Of a stretch of 64,000 bases of DNA, positions 48,352 to 58,928 are shown piece by piece. The notes beneath the pieces were generated by a model that saw nothing but the letters and a program-made list of their open reading frames with translations, was not told the DNA's origin and ran no database searches. The stretch is from Mycoplasmopsis arginini. GTDB taxonomy: Bacteria; Bacillota_I; Bacilli_A; Mycoplasmatales; Metamycoplasmataceae. The stretch's first letter is position 1; each line of letters starts with the position of its first letter. The DNA is taken from contig NZ_LR215044.1 of NCBI RefSeq assembly GCF_900660725.1, positions 648,141 to 712,140 on the forward strand, in the 5' to 3' direction. A program made the position numbers and the translations under genes.

Positions 48352-50259
48352 TTATGCACTTTGGTTAGTTTTAGCTTTTTCTAAAACTTCATTTATTTTT
48401 TTATCGTTATAGAAATCATCGTATTCTAAATTAATATCTGGTTCAACACCACTTTCGATTTCTTTGTTAGTTTCACCAAAAACGGCATTATTTGGTGAAC
48501 TAATTGTAATTGTGGTTCCATCAATTAAAGTAATTGGCATAATAGCAGACATACCACCACCGGTTCTTTTACCAATAATTTTCGCAATACCCATTTCTTT
48601 TACAATACTTGTTAATTGGTTAGCCGCACTAAATGTGTTTAAACTTACTAATAGATTTCAGTTGTATTTTTCATAAGCATCACCATCATAATTATTATCA
48701 CCATCGGTATCAACTTTAGATTTGCTTAAATCGCCTCTTCTATTTAAAATATCAAATTCACGATTTAGAATTGGTTTATCAGTCATAAATCCTAATGTTC
48801 TAACCATTGAATTAACACTACCACCACCATTTATAGCAATATCTAAAACAATATTCTTAATTTCTGGTTTTTTAGATACTTCTGACATTAAATGACGCAT
48901 TAAGAAGTATGTATCATATTTTCAAGCATCTGGTCCTTTAATATCTTCTTGAGTACCATCTTCAAATTGTAATAATGTTACTATAGCGGTATTTCCGTGG
49001 TAACGAATGTAATCGTCTGGACCAAAGTTACTAATTTTTTTACCAAATTTCTTTTCAAATTTGTCAACTAACATTTTTCTGTTGTTTTCAAAATCAATAC
49101 GGTATTTACTATAATCATTTGGATATTGTAATTTTTTTTCTAGTTCTTGATCTCATTGAGTTTCGTAGTATGAAAATGAATTTAGTCTTGTATGCAATTC
49201 ATTTAGTTGTTTGTGAAAAATATTTACATATGCTTTATTATATTGTTCAGGATCTGTTGAAAGTAATTTAGCTTTATCTTCAGCACTAATAAATGATTCA
49301 AATGATTCAATTTGTTTATAGTATTTTAATCCATAGAAATAGTCCATTGTAAATGCTAAATGGTTAAAGTTAGCTTTACGTTCTTCAACAGTGGCTTTTT
49401 GTCCGCTTAATCCAGAGTCATGTCTAATTCTTGTTCGAGGTTCATCTTCAATTGGGCCCCAAGAATCTAAACCAGCTTCTAGGTTTGTGAATGTTTTACC
49501 ATTAAAGTAAATATTATTAAATGTTTGGCTCATAAATAAAGTATTGAATACTGAGAATGGAAGTAATAACTTACCATCTTTATATAAAATATCCATATGA
49601 TATTTTCCAAGATCAAAAGATACTCCCTTATCATCTTCATTTTTACTTTCATAATCTATTTCTAAGAATTGATTACCATCTGTTAATTCTTGTGGTTTAA
49701 GAATTTCATGGAAGAATGAAGTGTTTGTTGTAAAAATCTTGTTTTCTTTTCAATCAATGATTAGTTTATTTAATGTTTTACCATTTTTTTCCTTTGATAA
49801 GTAAACCTTTCTATTTTTAACTTCGTCTATATATGAACTATATAGTTCTAGATCAACTAAGCCATCTAATACTTTTAAAAATTCATCTAAATCGACATAA
49901 ACAACTTTAGATTTATCATCTTTAATCTTGTAAGCATTTACATCATTTTTTTCTTTAATTGTATATTCTTGATTAAAGTTTTTAAAATTGTGAGCTGAGA
50001 CTTCTACCTCAACAGCATTATCATTTTGCGGAGTGGCTTCTTCGTTTTCTTTCTTTTCTTTTTCTAATTGCTCGATTTTTTCATTCTTTTCGCGAAGTTC
50101 TTGTTCTTTTTGTTCTAATTCCTTTTTAATTTTTTCTAATTCATCATTAGATGCAGCATTATTTTGGCAACTTGCAGATAAAATCGCAACTGGTGCTAAA
50201 CCAACTGTAGCTAATGGTAATAAATAATTTAATAATTTAGCTTTTCTTGATTTATTCAT
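48352..50259 (-). CDS. S41-family (tail-specific-like) peptidase lipoprotein
   Basis: The 635-residue surface protein has a lipoprotein signal with lipobox LSASC (Cys31), then a strongly charged coiled coil at about residues 40-75 (Glu/Lys heptads), a middle region of unknown fold, and a C-terminal S41 domain. LDIAINGGGSVNSM and NTFSAANQLTSIVKEMG, with the probable nucleophile Ser544, followed by IIGKRTGGGMSAIM, match the S41 catalytic core. Such lipoproteins may trim surface or host proteins (inference). The start chosen is 50259, with GAAAGGTATTT upstream; an upstream in-frame ATG at 50289 is less likely. Trp are mostly TGA. Confidence 0.85.
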
Positions 50260-50630
50260 AAATACCTTTCTTTGTAGTTTAATATACATTTTTTATATTA
50301 ATACTTTTTTAAAAAAAGATTAAAAAAATCTAAAAATGAGCAATTTTTATTTTTAATAGTCTCTAATATATATGAAATATATATTAAAAACAGGGCTTAA
50401 ATTTTTCATCTTTAATTTTTTAAAAAAGAATTTAAAAAATAAATAAGAAACCGCTTGTTTTTTATGAAAAAATCTAAAAAATACAAATTTAATGTAAAAA
50501 AAATAAAAATGTAATATTTTATCACTTTAAAATTTTGTGAATAATTTTTACATTCAAAAAATTTTAAAATTTAATTATTCTTTTGTTTTGATTATTTAAA
50601 GTATTTTTATAATATAAATTTAATTTATAG
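50260..50630. other. AT-rich gap, no gene seen
   Basis: These 371 bp hold no credible reading frame. They contain a perfect 9-bp inverted repeat TAATATATA / TATATATTA (50364-50386) and many A/T runs, with promoters for the S41 gene (minus) and the infC operon (plus) presumably at the two ends. Confidence 0.6.
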
Positions 50631-50778
50631 TATAATATAAACGCTTTTAATAGCAATAAGTAGATTCATTTCTCACCTAAGTGATTTTTTGCTGGGTCGC
50701 TACACATAAAGAATATTTATTATGTAGTTTTTGGGAAGTGGTCTAAACCCACTTTTTATTTATTTTAAGGAGGAAGTT
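50631..50778 (+). promoter_or_regulatory. Promoter and structured leader of the infC operon
   Basis: A TATAAT box (50631-50636) is followed by a ~135-nt leader with several hairpins. The first is TCAC-CTAA-GTGA running into T6 (50673-50690). The second is a bulged stem pairing CTACACATAA with TTATGTAG (50700-50727). The third is AAGTGG / CCACTT ending in T5 (50736-50757), a terminator shape 22 nt before the start codon. This layout resembles the L20/IF3 leaders that control infC-rpmI-rplT in Firmicutes by attenuation or L20 binding (function inferred). Confidence 0.65.
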
Positions 50779-51393
50779 ATACCAAAAGATAACTCAAATT
50801 TTGCAAACAATCAAAGCAAAAAACCAAAATCAGAACACGTCGTTAATAACGAAATACCTTATAAAAAAGTTTTTGTTTTAGGCCCAGATAATGAAAAGAT
50901 TGGTGTTTTAACAAAAGAAGAAGCTCTTGATAAAGCATCTGATTATAAAATGGACTTAGTACTTATCTCAATTGAAAATAATAAACCAATTACTAGAATT
51001 ATGGATTATGGAAAATTCAAATATGATAAGAAGAAAAAACAAAAAGCTGTCAAAGAAAAACAATCAGTAACAATTAATCGTGAAATTAGATTAACACCTT
51101 TAATTGGTCAACACGATTTAGAAACAAAAGCACGTAAAGCGCGTGAATTTATTTTAGAAGGTAACCGTGTTAAGGTATCTGTTAAATTCAGAGGTAGAGA
51201 ACGTAGCAGAACAGATCTTGGTGAAGACATATTAAACAAATTTTATGTTTTAATTGAAGACATTGCAAAAGTATCAAAAGAAGCAACTTTAGTAAATGAT
51301 CGTTTTCTAGATATGTATGTAGAAAAAGATAAGAAGAAAGTTGAAGCTTTAAACAAAAAAAATAACGAACCTTCAGAACAACAAGGAGAATAA
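50779..51393 (+). CDS. infC: Translation initiation factor IF-3, AUA start
   Basis: IF-3 binds the 30S subunit and checks start-codon and initiator-tRNA pairing. The 204-residue product has the N-domain ([18 protein letters not shown]), a linker ([15 protein letters not shown]) and the C-domain ([33 protein letters not shown]). No ATG, GTG or TTG is suitably placed; AAGGAGG ends 5 nt before an in-frame ATA at 50779. Rare AUU/AUA/AUC starts are characteristic of infC because IF-3 discriminates against them and so autoregulates. The N-terminal ~25 residues are extra and hydrophilic. rpmI follows after one base. Confidence 0.95.
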   Translation: MPKDNSNFANNQSKKPKSEHVVNNEIPYKKVFVLGPDNEKIGVLTKEEALDKASDYKMDLVLISIENNKPITRIMDYGKFKYDKKKKQKAVKEKQSVTINREIRLTPLIGQHDLETKARKAREFILEGNRVKVSVKFRGRERSRTDLGEDILNKFYVLIEDIAKVSKEATLVNDRFLDMYVEKDKKKVEALNKKNNEPSEQQGE

Positions 51394-51394
51394 C

Positions 51395-51583
51395 ATGCCA
51401 AAAATGAAAACCAAAAGCGGTTTAAAAAAGAGAATTAAAATAACTGCAACCGGTAAAGTTAAACGTGGAAACGCTTACCGTTCACATTTAGCACAAAACA
51501 AAACAACAAAACAAAAACGTCAATCTCGTAAATCATCAACTCTATCAGCATCTGATTTCAAGAGATACAAAGAATTAATTTAA
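51395..51583 (+). CDS. rpmI: Ribosomal protein L35
   Basis: The 62-residue basic 50S protein begins [16 protein letters not shown] and continues [19 protein letters not shown], with the typical L35 length and composition. It starts one base after the infC stop, with AAGGAGAATAAC as ribosome site inside infC, in the invariant infC-rpmI-rplT order. Confidence 0.97.
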   Translation: MPKMKTKSGLKKRIKITATGKVKRGNAYRSHLAQNKTTKQKRQSRKSSTLSASDFKRYKELI

Positions 51584-51609
51584 TTTTATAATTTAAGAAA
51601 GGAAATATT

Positions 51610-51969
51610 ATGCGTACAAGAGGCGGAATAGTTACAAGAAGAAGACGTGCAAAATGATTAAAATTAGCTAAAGGTTACTGAGGACACAAATCAATCGGTT
51701 ACAGAGTTGCTAAACAAGCTGTTGTTAAATCATGAACATATGCATTTAGAGACAGAAAACAAGTTAAACGTGAATTCAGAAAATTATGAATTGCACGTAT
51801 TAATGCAGCTGCAAGAACAAACGGAATTACATATTCAAGATTAATCGAAGGATTAAGTAAAGCTAACATTAACATTAACAGAAAAATGCTTTCAGAATTA
51901 GCAATCAACTACCCAGAATCATTCTCAAGAATCGTTGAATCAGCTAAAAAAGCTTTATCTTCAAAATAA
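51610..51969 (+). CDS. rplT: Ribosomal protein L20
   Basis: The 119-residue 50S assembly protein begins [20 protein letters not shown] and has [32 protein letters not shown] and SRLIEGL. L20 nucleates 23S rRNA folding and, in Firmicutes, represses its own operon by binding the infC leader. GAAAGGAAA precedes the ATG. Four Trp are TGA. A terminator follows. Confidence 0.98.
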
Positions 51970-51974
51970 TAATA

Positions 51975-52007
51975 TAAACCTAGGTAAAAAGCCAGGTTTA
52001 TTTTTTT
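51975..52007 (+). terminator. Intrinsic terminator of the infC operon
   Basis: Stem TAAACCT-GG / CCAGGTTTA with one bulged A and a 7-nt loop, followed by T7. Confidence 0.8.
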
Positions 52008-52167
52008 ATTATATAAAAACCAAACCATTTTTTAATCTCAAATTTTAAAGTAGTAAAATTATGAATACAAGGTTTTAAATCAATATCTTTTTAATAATAA
52101 AAATTTTATGTATAAATACATAAAAGATTTTAAATTGTGTTATTATTTTTACCATAATTGAGGACAT

Positions 52168-53565
52168 ATGAGAATACAGAAAAATAAAAATTCATCAAAT
52201 GAAGTAAGGTTGGATCTTGCAAAAACAAATCAACTTAAAACAGAAGAATTTATTGCACTAAAAAAAGAGAACAAAAAACGTAAAAATAAAAAACTCCCTT
52301 CAAATGTTCCATATGATTTAAATCCATATGGCGTAACTTTTTTTAATGTTTGAAAAAAATTTCCTAAGAAGATGTTAATGGTCTTTCTTTCAGCAATTTT
52401 ATATAACGTTGCTATAGCGACATTCCTTGCAAAAGCTGCTACTGTTGCAACTGGTGTTTCCGCATTAGTTCAAGCCTTAACTTTTACAGTTTCAGTTACA
52501 GCACCATACTTTGCTTACATTTACTTTTTATTAAACCTGCCATTGATTATAATTTTTTGAAATAAAAATTCAAGAATGTTTATGATACTTACAACTTATT
52601 GGTTATTATGACAAGTCGCATTTCAATCGATCTTATTAATTGGGCCAGTTGGTCACTTCTTCCATAAAATTTCAATTTATTATGTAAACTGAATTTCACC
52701 AAGCGAATCAAACTTTACCAACGATTTCAAAAGTTTAATTCCTTGAGATGTTTATGGGACATATGCTAATTCTTATCATAATTTATTTGATTGAATGAAT
52801 AGTTTACCAACACCTAATTCAGAAGGATTATATATTCTTGATTTAAATAATTCTCTACATGCGGGTATTTCAAGAGAATTGGGTTATATTAGTCATTTAA
52901 CTCAATCTCAATTTGAACAATTATCACACTTTAAACATTTAATTGGAAATGGTTTTGGAAACCCTACTTGACCAATTATTGTTTACGCAGTTATTGGTGC
53001 TGGTATGGCTGGTATTGCTGGTGGAATTGCCTGAAAAAATTCAGCTTCAACTGCTGGCGGAGATTTTATTGTTTATTATATTTCAAGAGTTAAACAAAAA
53101 TCTGTAGGTCACATTTCAACAATTGTTGCTTTAATATTTGGAGCTTTTTCAATTGTAACAATTACTATCGTAGAATTACTTGGTATATCTGCCGATCGTC
53201 CATTTAACGTAGCTGGTTTATTATTAAGAATTTTATGTTCTATTGCTTATGTGTTTATTTATATCTCATTTATTGAATTAATTTTTCCTAAATATCGTAA
53301 GATTAGAATTGAAATATATAGTAAAACCCCAGAAAAAATTATTGATCGTTTCAAATTAATTAATTATTGACATGGTTACAATATCGATAAACTTGTTGCT
53401 GGTTATACAAATACTGAAACGGTTAAAATTGAAACTTTTGCCCTATATTTAGAACAAAACTTAATTAAAAATGAAATTTTATTAGCTGATCCTAATGCTT
53501 GAATGACAGTTTCAAGAGTTCATAATATTATTGGAAAATTTGATACTTCAAAGGTTGAGTCATAA
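52168..53565 (+). CDS. YitT-family membrane protein with DUF2179 domain
   Basis: The 465-residue protein has a basic N-terminal cytosolic segment (about 65 residues), five or six membrane helices, and a soluble C-terminal domain. The helix pair around GMAGIAGGIAWKNSASTAGGDFI near residues 285-310 is the YitT signature (Gly-rich, Ser-Thr-Gly-Gly-x-Asp). The C-terminal VAGYTNTETVKIETFAL fits the DUF2179 domain. An unusual long external loop (residues ~175-265, rich in Ser, Asn, His) interrupts the helices. Family members are conserved in mollicutes with no settled function; transport is suspected. Many Trp are TGA. It lies between terminators. Confidence 0.85.
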
Positions 53566-53569
53566 TTAA

Positions 53570-53600
53570 AAAATCAGGTTTTGATATGAAAACCTGATTT
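53570..53600. terminator. Bidirectional intrinsic terminator
   Basis: Stem AAAATCAGGTTTT / AAAACCTGATTTT between the convergent YitT and rpiB genes. Confidence 0.85.
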
Positions 53601-53603
53601 TAT

Positions 53604-54068
53604 TTATTCGTCTTGTCCTAGTTCATCTAGTTTGTTAATACGAGCAATATGTCTTCCACCTTCAAATTCTGTATTTTCTCATGTGTGAAACATATTTTCG
53701 ACTTCGTTGCCAGAAAGTAATCTTCCGCCCATACATAAAATGTTTGAATTATTATGTGCCTTTGATAATCTGGCTTCTTCCTCATTAGTTACTCTTGCAC
53801 ATCTAATATTCTTAAAGCGATTTAATGCCATTGATATTCCAATACCTGAACCACAAAAAGCAACAAACTTAGTGTCATCACGGTTTAAATCTTTTTTGAC
53901 TTCTTTAGCAAACTCTGCACCAACTTCGGCATAAGAAATTGGTTCGCTTTCGCTTTTAGAACCAAATAATTCTACTTGATATCCTTGGTTTTCTAGTCTA
54001 TCAGCTAATTCCATTTTAGCATTGTGACCGGCGTGGTCACTTGTAATTTTAACAATATTTTTTCCCAT
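53604..54068 (-). CDS. rpiB: Ribose-5-phosphate isomerase B
   Basis: RpiB interconverts ribose-5-phosphate and ribulose-5-phosphate, complementing rpe. The 154-residue product has ITSDHAGHNAKMELAD near the N-terminus, FVAFCGSGIGISMALNRFKNIRCARV (catalytic Cys and the anion-hole Gly run), and AHNNSNILCMGGR with the conserved His-Asn-Asn. The length is normal. It starts one base after the tsaC stop (54070), so the pair is cotranscribed. Confidence 0.96.
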
Positions 54069-54069
54069 T

Positions 54070-54543
54070 TTATTTCCTTAAAATTTCGCCATCTTCAACT
54101 CTAATAATTTGACTTGGCTTTTGACTCATTTCCCCAAAATTATATACGTTAGTTATTTCTGGGAAAATAATTTTTGCATTCTCAATTGTTTTACATACTG
54201 GAGCATTAGATAGATTGCAACTTGACATATACGCAGGGCCGTTTTTTTCTAAATACTCTAACAATAAAGGTTGATTAGGCATCCTGAAGCCTTGATCATT
54301 AACAACTAAAGTTGTAGCACCTGGCCAATACTTTTTAGCTAATTTTTCAGCTTCAGGATTTCATTGCTTAAACATGCGCGCTTGTTTAAGCGAAGCAACC
54401 AAAATAATTAATTTTTTATTTTTGTCCCTTCCTTTAATTTCATAAATCAAATTTTCAGTTTCTCTATCAACAGGACCACCAATACCTAAAACAGTATCTG
54501 TTGTTGATATAAATAATTTATTATATTTGTTTAACATAATCAT
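54070..54543 (-). CDS. tsaC: Threonylcarbamoyl-AMP synthase (TsaC/YrdC domain)
   Basis: TsaC makes threonylcarbamoyl-AMP for the t6A37 modification of ANN-decoding tRNAs. The ~157-residue product is a minimal Sua5/YrdC domain: LFISTTDTVLGIGGP (Thr-Asp-Thr-x-x-Gly motif), IYEIKGRDKNKKLIILV (Lys-x-Arg-x-x-x-Lys-Pro-type block), YWPGATTLVV, and SSCNLSNAP in place of the usual Ser-Ala-Asn. Three in-frame ATGs (54555, 54543, 54537) lie close together. A TATAAT on the minus strand just upstream makes the later ones more likely starts of a leaderless mRNA; 54543 is my choice. Confidence 0.87.
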
Positions 54544-54554
54544 ATTATATAACA

Positions 54555-54584
54555 TTATAATAAGTAAAAGTATATAATAATACT
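54555..54584. promoter_or_regulatory. Very short divergent promoter region (tsaC / mutM)
   Basis: Only about 40 bp separate the two divergent starts. On the plus strand a TATAAT lies 7-8 nt before the mutM ATG. On the minus strand a TATAAT lies about 10-15 nt before the tsaC ATG cluster. Neither gene has a ribosome site, so both are probably leaderless, and the two polymerase sites overlap. Confidence 0.55.
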
Positions 54585-55409
54585 ATGCCAGAATTACCAG
54601 AAGTCAAGACTGTTGTCAAAAATTTAAACGAGACAGTTTTAAATAAAAAATTATTTAAATTAGAAGTAATTAAATCTAAACTTTTTAAGGAATATGATAT
54701 TCCATATTTTCAAAATAATTTAGAAAATGCAACAATAAGCAAAATAGAAAATAAAGGTAAACATATTATTTTTTATTTTGATAATGATAAAGTTTTACTT
54801 TCACATTTAAGAATGGAAGGTAAATATCGTTATTATCAAGAAAAACATGAGGAACCTAAACATTTGATTGCAAAATTCATTTTTGAAGACCAAAGTGAAT
54901 TGGTTTACTTAGATAGTAGAATGTTTGGAACATTTCATTTAAGAAATATAAATAACTATGATCAAATTTTACCATTAAGTAAAATTGATGAAGAACCCAA
55001 AGATGTTAATATTGATAAATTGTATGAAAAATTTAAAAATAGTACAACAGCAATCAAGACAAAATTATTGGATCAAACAAATGTTGCAGGCCTTGGAAAT
55101 ATTTATGTAGATGAAGCTTTATTTGCGGCCAAAATTCATCCCCAAAGCCAAAGTAAGAATATTTCTAAGGAACAATTAAAAGATATATTGAAAAATGGAC
55201 AAAGAATAATGGACAAAAGTTTTGAACTTGGTGGTTCGACAATTCATACCTATGAAAGTTTTAATGAGCAAACTGGTCAATTTCAAAACTTTTTATTAAT
55301 TCATAGTGATAATATCAAATCTTGTTTATCATGTAATAATAAAACAATTAAAATAAAAGTAAATGGGCGTGGAACATATTTATGCCCCCATTGTCAAAAG
55401 GAATACTAA
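54585..55409 (+). CDS. mutM: Formamidopyrimidine-DNA glycosylase
   Basis: MutM excises oxidised purines such as 8-oxoguanine and cuts the abasic site. The 274-residue product begins PELPEVKTVVKNL (catalytic Pro1/Glu2), has the helix-two-turn-helix segment GLGNIYVDEALFAAKIHP, and a C-terminal zinc finger with CLSC and CPHC pairs plus the GRGTYL loop. All functional elements are present. It is likely leaderless. The Smr gene follows after one base. Confidence 0.97.
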   Translation: MPELPEVKTVVKNLNETVLNKKLFKLEVIKSKLFKEYDIPYFQNNLENATISKIENKGKHIIFYFDNDKVLLSHLRMEGKYRYYQEKHEEPKHLIAKFIFEDQSELVYLDSRMFGTFHLRNINNYDQILPLSKIDEEPKDVNIDKLYEKFKNSTTAIKTKLLDQTNVAGLGNIYVDEALFAAKIHPQSQSKNISKEQLKDILKNGQRIMDKSFELGGSTIHTYESFNEQTGQFQNFLLIHSDNIKSCLSCNNKTIKIKVNGRGTYLCPHCQKEY

Positions 55410-55410
55410 C

Positions 55411-55650
55411 ATGGGTTTTTATTCTTTTACAATTGATTTACACGGGCAAACTAGTGAGGAAGCCATTGTTAATGTTTTAAATGCATTATTTAGCTTAGAG
55501 CAAGAAGAATTTTATGAATTTTTTGACATTATTGTAGGAAATGGAACAGGGACGTTAAAATTTGTTGTTAGTGATCTATTAGAAGAAGAAGGATACTTAT
55601 TTGATTTTATTAATTCTAATCATTCGATCATTAGAGTTTATCGCAAATAA
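55411..55650 (+). CDS. Stand-alone Smr-domain protein
   Basis: This 79-residue protein consists almost only of an Smr domain: IDLHGQTSEEAIVNVLNAL (the Leu-Asp-Leu-His-Gly motif as IDLHG) and DIIVGNGTGTLKFVVSDLLEE (the His-Gly-x-Gly loop as GNGTG). Smr domains of MutS2 are nucleases; stand-alone ones are poorly defined. The catalytic-loop His is Asn here, so nuclease activity is uncertain. It starts one base after mutM and is translationally coupled, suggesting a DNA repair or RNA-processing role (inference). Confidence 0.85.
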   Translation: MGFYSFTIDLHGQTSEEAIVNVLNALFSLEQEEFYEFFDIIVGNGTGTLKFVVSDLLEEEGYLFDFINSNHSIIRVYRK

Positions 55651-55784
55651 AACAGATAGAAAGGAAAGTTATGCTTTTCTTTTTTTATTAAAATAAATTA
55701 GGTGAGTTGATAATCATTTATAATTATTTATAATATAAAATAACTAATATACAATTTAATAAATTAATTTTAATAGGAGAATAT

Positions 55785-56762
55785 ATGGCTAAAAATACTT
55801 GAGAAATTGCTAAAAAAGCAATTGAAGCTCATGATAATATTTTTATTTTTCATCATATTAGACCAGATGGAGACTGTTTAGGTTCACAATTTGGTTTAAG
55901 AGAATTAATTAGAACAAACTATCCCGAAAAAAGAGTCTTTGTATTTGGGGATACTGGAGGAATTTTTCCTTTCTTTGAATGAGATTTTGATAAGTTTGAA
56001 GATGTTCCAAAAGAATGCTTTGAAAACTCACTTGGTGTTGTTGTTGATGCTAATTCATCAAATAGAATTCAATTTGCACAATACATTTTAGATAATAACT
56101 TTACTCATATGTTAAGAATCGATCACCACCCTGTTGATCCAGATATTAACTATGACTATACTTGAGAAGATGCAACTTTTGCTGCTGCCGCAGAACAAAT
56201 TGCATATATTGCAATGAAATCAAAATGAATAGTTACTGATAAAGCTGCTAAATACACATATTTAGGTATTAATACAGACTCAGGAAGATTCCAATATGAA
56301 TATGTTCAACAAAGAACATTTGATGTAATGTCTTATTTACATAAAGGAAATAACTTTAAAGTTTGAGATGTTAACTTTGAACTTTCAAAAAGAGATGAAA
56401 GAAAAGTAAGATTTGCTGCTTATGTTTTATTAAACTACAAAAGCGATGGTAAAGTTTTATATTTCCACGTTACAAAGAAACTTCAAAAGAAATTTAAACT
56501 AAATGATAATGAAGCTAATGATGTTGGCATTTTAGCAAATATTGGCGATTGCAAAATTTGAGTTTTATTTATTGATTTACCAGATGGTAATATTAGAGCG
56601 CGTGTAAGATCAAATGGAATCTGAATTAATCATATTTGTGCAAATTACAAACCAGGCGGTGGGCACGAAGTTGCTTCTGGAGCAACATGTCATTCAAAAC
56701 GTGAAATGAAGGCGTTAATTGAAGACTTAAAAGCTGAGGTTTTAAAACATGATAATAATTAG
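55785..56762 (+). CDS. nrnA: DHH-family phosphodiesterase (NrnA-like), copy 1
   Basis: This 325-residue DHH/DHHA1 protein belongs to the nanoRNase/pAp phosphatase group. DHH motifs are FIFHHIRPDGDCLGSQFG (residues ~23-40), GVVVDAN, LRIDHHPVD and NTDSGRFQYE. The DHHA1 domain ends with PGGGHEVASGA. Members degrade 2-5-nt RNAs, and some cleave pAp or c-di-AMP products. All metal residues are present. AATAGGAG precedes the ATG. Its last 14 bases overlap a paralogue. Confidence 0.92.
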
Positions 56763-57741
56763 CAATGAGAGACTTGAAATTTTTAAAAAAATTGAAGAAA
56801 AAATTAAAAGTCATAATAATATTGTAATTTTTCATCACATTAGACCAGATGGTGACTGTTTGGGTTCACAATTTGGGATGAAAAATTTAATTGAAGAAAA
56901 TTTTCCAGATAAAAAAGTTTATACAGTTGGAGATACAAAAGGTATTTATCCTTATTTAGATTTTCCAATGGATGATCTAGAACTTAAAAAGTTAGACGAT
57001 TCATTAGCAATTATTGTTGATGCTAATTTTAAAGAAAGATTAGAATGCCGTGAATATTTAGATAATAATATTTTTGACGAAGTAATTAGAATTGATCACC
57101 ATCCAAATGATGATGATTTAAATGCTTCATTAGTTTGAGTTGATAGATATTCACCTGCTGCTGCTCAACAAGTTGCTGAAATTGCTTATGGTCTAAATTG
57201 AAGAGTTAATGAAAAAGCTGCAACTTATTTATATTTAGGAATTTACACCGATTCTGTAAGATTAACAACTAATTTAACTAATGATAAAACAATGTTTTTA
57301 GTTGCTTGATTATGATCAAAAGGTGCCCAAAAAGATTTATTACATGAAAACATGGCTAAAAAATCTTTGGAAGACATTCGTATTAATGCCTTCATTCAAC
57401 AAAATATGAAAATTAAGAATGGTATTGTATCATTTTACTTTTCTCTAGAAGATCAAATAAAACTTGGTATTAACGACCCTTTAAAGGCAAACCGTCCTTT
57501 TGTACTATCTTCAATTGATGATAATAAAGCCTGAGTATTTTTTACACAAGAAAAAGAAAACCAAATCAGATGTGAATTTAGATCAACTGGAGCATGTGTA
57601 AGAAATGTTGCTGTTAAATGAGGCGGTGGTGGACACCACAGAGCTTCTGGTGCGCAAATTAAAGATGAAAATCTAATTCCTCAAATTGTTTCTGATTTAG
57701 AAAAAGAAATAACAATTTTAGAAAATTACGATAATAATTAA
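56749..57741 (+). CDS. DHH-family phosphodiesterase (NrnA-like), copy 2
   Basis: This 330-residue tandem paralogue of the preceding gene is translationally coupled by a 14-bp overlap. VIFHHIRPDGDCLGSQFG is retained nearly identically, as are IIVDANF and IRIDHHPND. However, the motif corresponding to NTDSGRF reads YTDSVRL, so its conserved Gly is Val. The C-terminal DHHA1 motif is GGGGHHRASGA. The metal ligands look complete. Tandem DHH paralogues are common in mycoplasmas and may divide substrates. A terminator follows. Confidence 0.9.
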
Positions 57742-57772
57742 AATTAATTAATAGTATTAAAATATTCAAACT

Positions 57773-57799
57773 ACAACCTTTTTGTAAGGTTGTTTTTTA
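57773..57799 (+). terminator. Intrinsic terminator after the DHH pair
   Basis: Stem ACAACCTT / AAGGTTGT with a 5-nt loop followed by T6. Confidence 0.85.
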
Positions 57800-57886
57800 A
57801 ACAAATAGTCAAAAAATGTCATTTTCACCTTTTCCAAGTCGTTTGGTTTAAAATTAGAATATAAACAAAATTTACTAAAGGAGATT

Positions 57887-58837
57887 ATGAAGAGGATATA
57901 TATGCTGATTTCTAAACAAAAAATAAGTTATTATCTATTTACACTAATATCTTTAATCATCGGTATTAGTATGTTAGTATTTAGAGATTTTTTTGACATG
58001 CTTAGTTATTATGCTCACGTTGGCTTAATATTTGCTATACCATTATGAATGACAATTAATATTTTAATCACACAAAATAAAGATGATTTAAGAAAGTTCT
58101 TCTCCTTTAAGAAAAAAAGCTGATTTTTATCAAATGAACATAAATTAACAATTTTAAATTTTGCATTTTCATTATTTATTATCGTTAGTTATTGAGTTTT
58201 ATTCTTTGCTGGTTTTCAATTAACTAGAAAAATAATATTTTATTCACCGGAATTTGCAATAGCAATGTGCATTTTAACTTTATGAATGTTATATCAATTA
58301 AGCCTTGTTATTAAGAAAGTAAATAAGATTAAATTATTCTTAGTTATTGTTAATGTTATTAACCTAAGTTTATTCTTATTGTTTCTAATTAGTTTTATAA
58401 CTTGACTTTCATTATATTTAACTATAGGAAAAACAAACCCTGATTTTTACGATGTAGAATATAATTACTTTAGCATTTGTATAAATATTTTTACATTATC
58501 AGGTATTCTTTTTGTCTTTTCAAAATTGCTTTTATTTACTTACTTAAAAATGAATAATAATTCAATTAAAGCAAGCATTTTTCCTATATTACATTTTAAA
58601 AATATAAATATAGCAACCGAAAAAAACGAGAAATTAAATTTAGCACTTTGAATAATAAATTCATTATTTATAACCTTAATATCTTCATTAGTTTTATTTT
58701 TATTTTTTTATGTTCAAACTCCAATTATTGTTTTATTTATTTTAATAGTTTTCTCATTTATTACTAAAGCACTTAGCATTTCTTATCAAAATGAAATCAA
58801 TAACTTTCAAAAGATGAAATGCTTTCAAATTAAATAA
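57887..58837 (+). CDS. Multi-pass membrane protein, unrecognised
   Basis: The 316-residue product has about eight hydrophobic segments, for example YYLFTLISLIIGISMLVF near the N-terminus and SSLVLFLFFYVQTPIIVLF near the C-terminus, separated by short Lys/Asn-rich loops. No conserved motif was recognised. TGA encodes nearly all Trp. AAAGGAG lies 6 nt before the ATG at 57887; an in-frame ATG at 57902 is an alternative. It is monocistronic between terminators. It could be a transporter subunit or a lineage-specific membrane protein. Confidence 0.75.
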
Positions 58838-58883
58838 TTAATATAAATAAGATATTTTGTAATGCCTAAACATTAAACAAAAT

Positions 58884-58906
58884 AAAACCGACCCCTGGCC
58901 GGTTTT
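58884..58906. terminator. Bidirectional intrinsic terminator
   Basis: Stem AAAACCG / CGGTTTT between convergent membrane-protein genes, with T6 on the plus strand. Confidence 0.7.
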
Positions 58907-58928
58907 TTCATTATTTTAAATTTCAAAA

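Noticed and set aside
50364..50386. TAATATATA / TATATATTA inverted repeat as a terminator
   Set aside because: It is purely A/T with no T run matching a nearby gene end; in such AT-rich DNA it is expected by chance.
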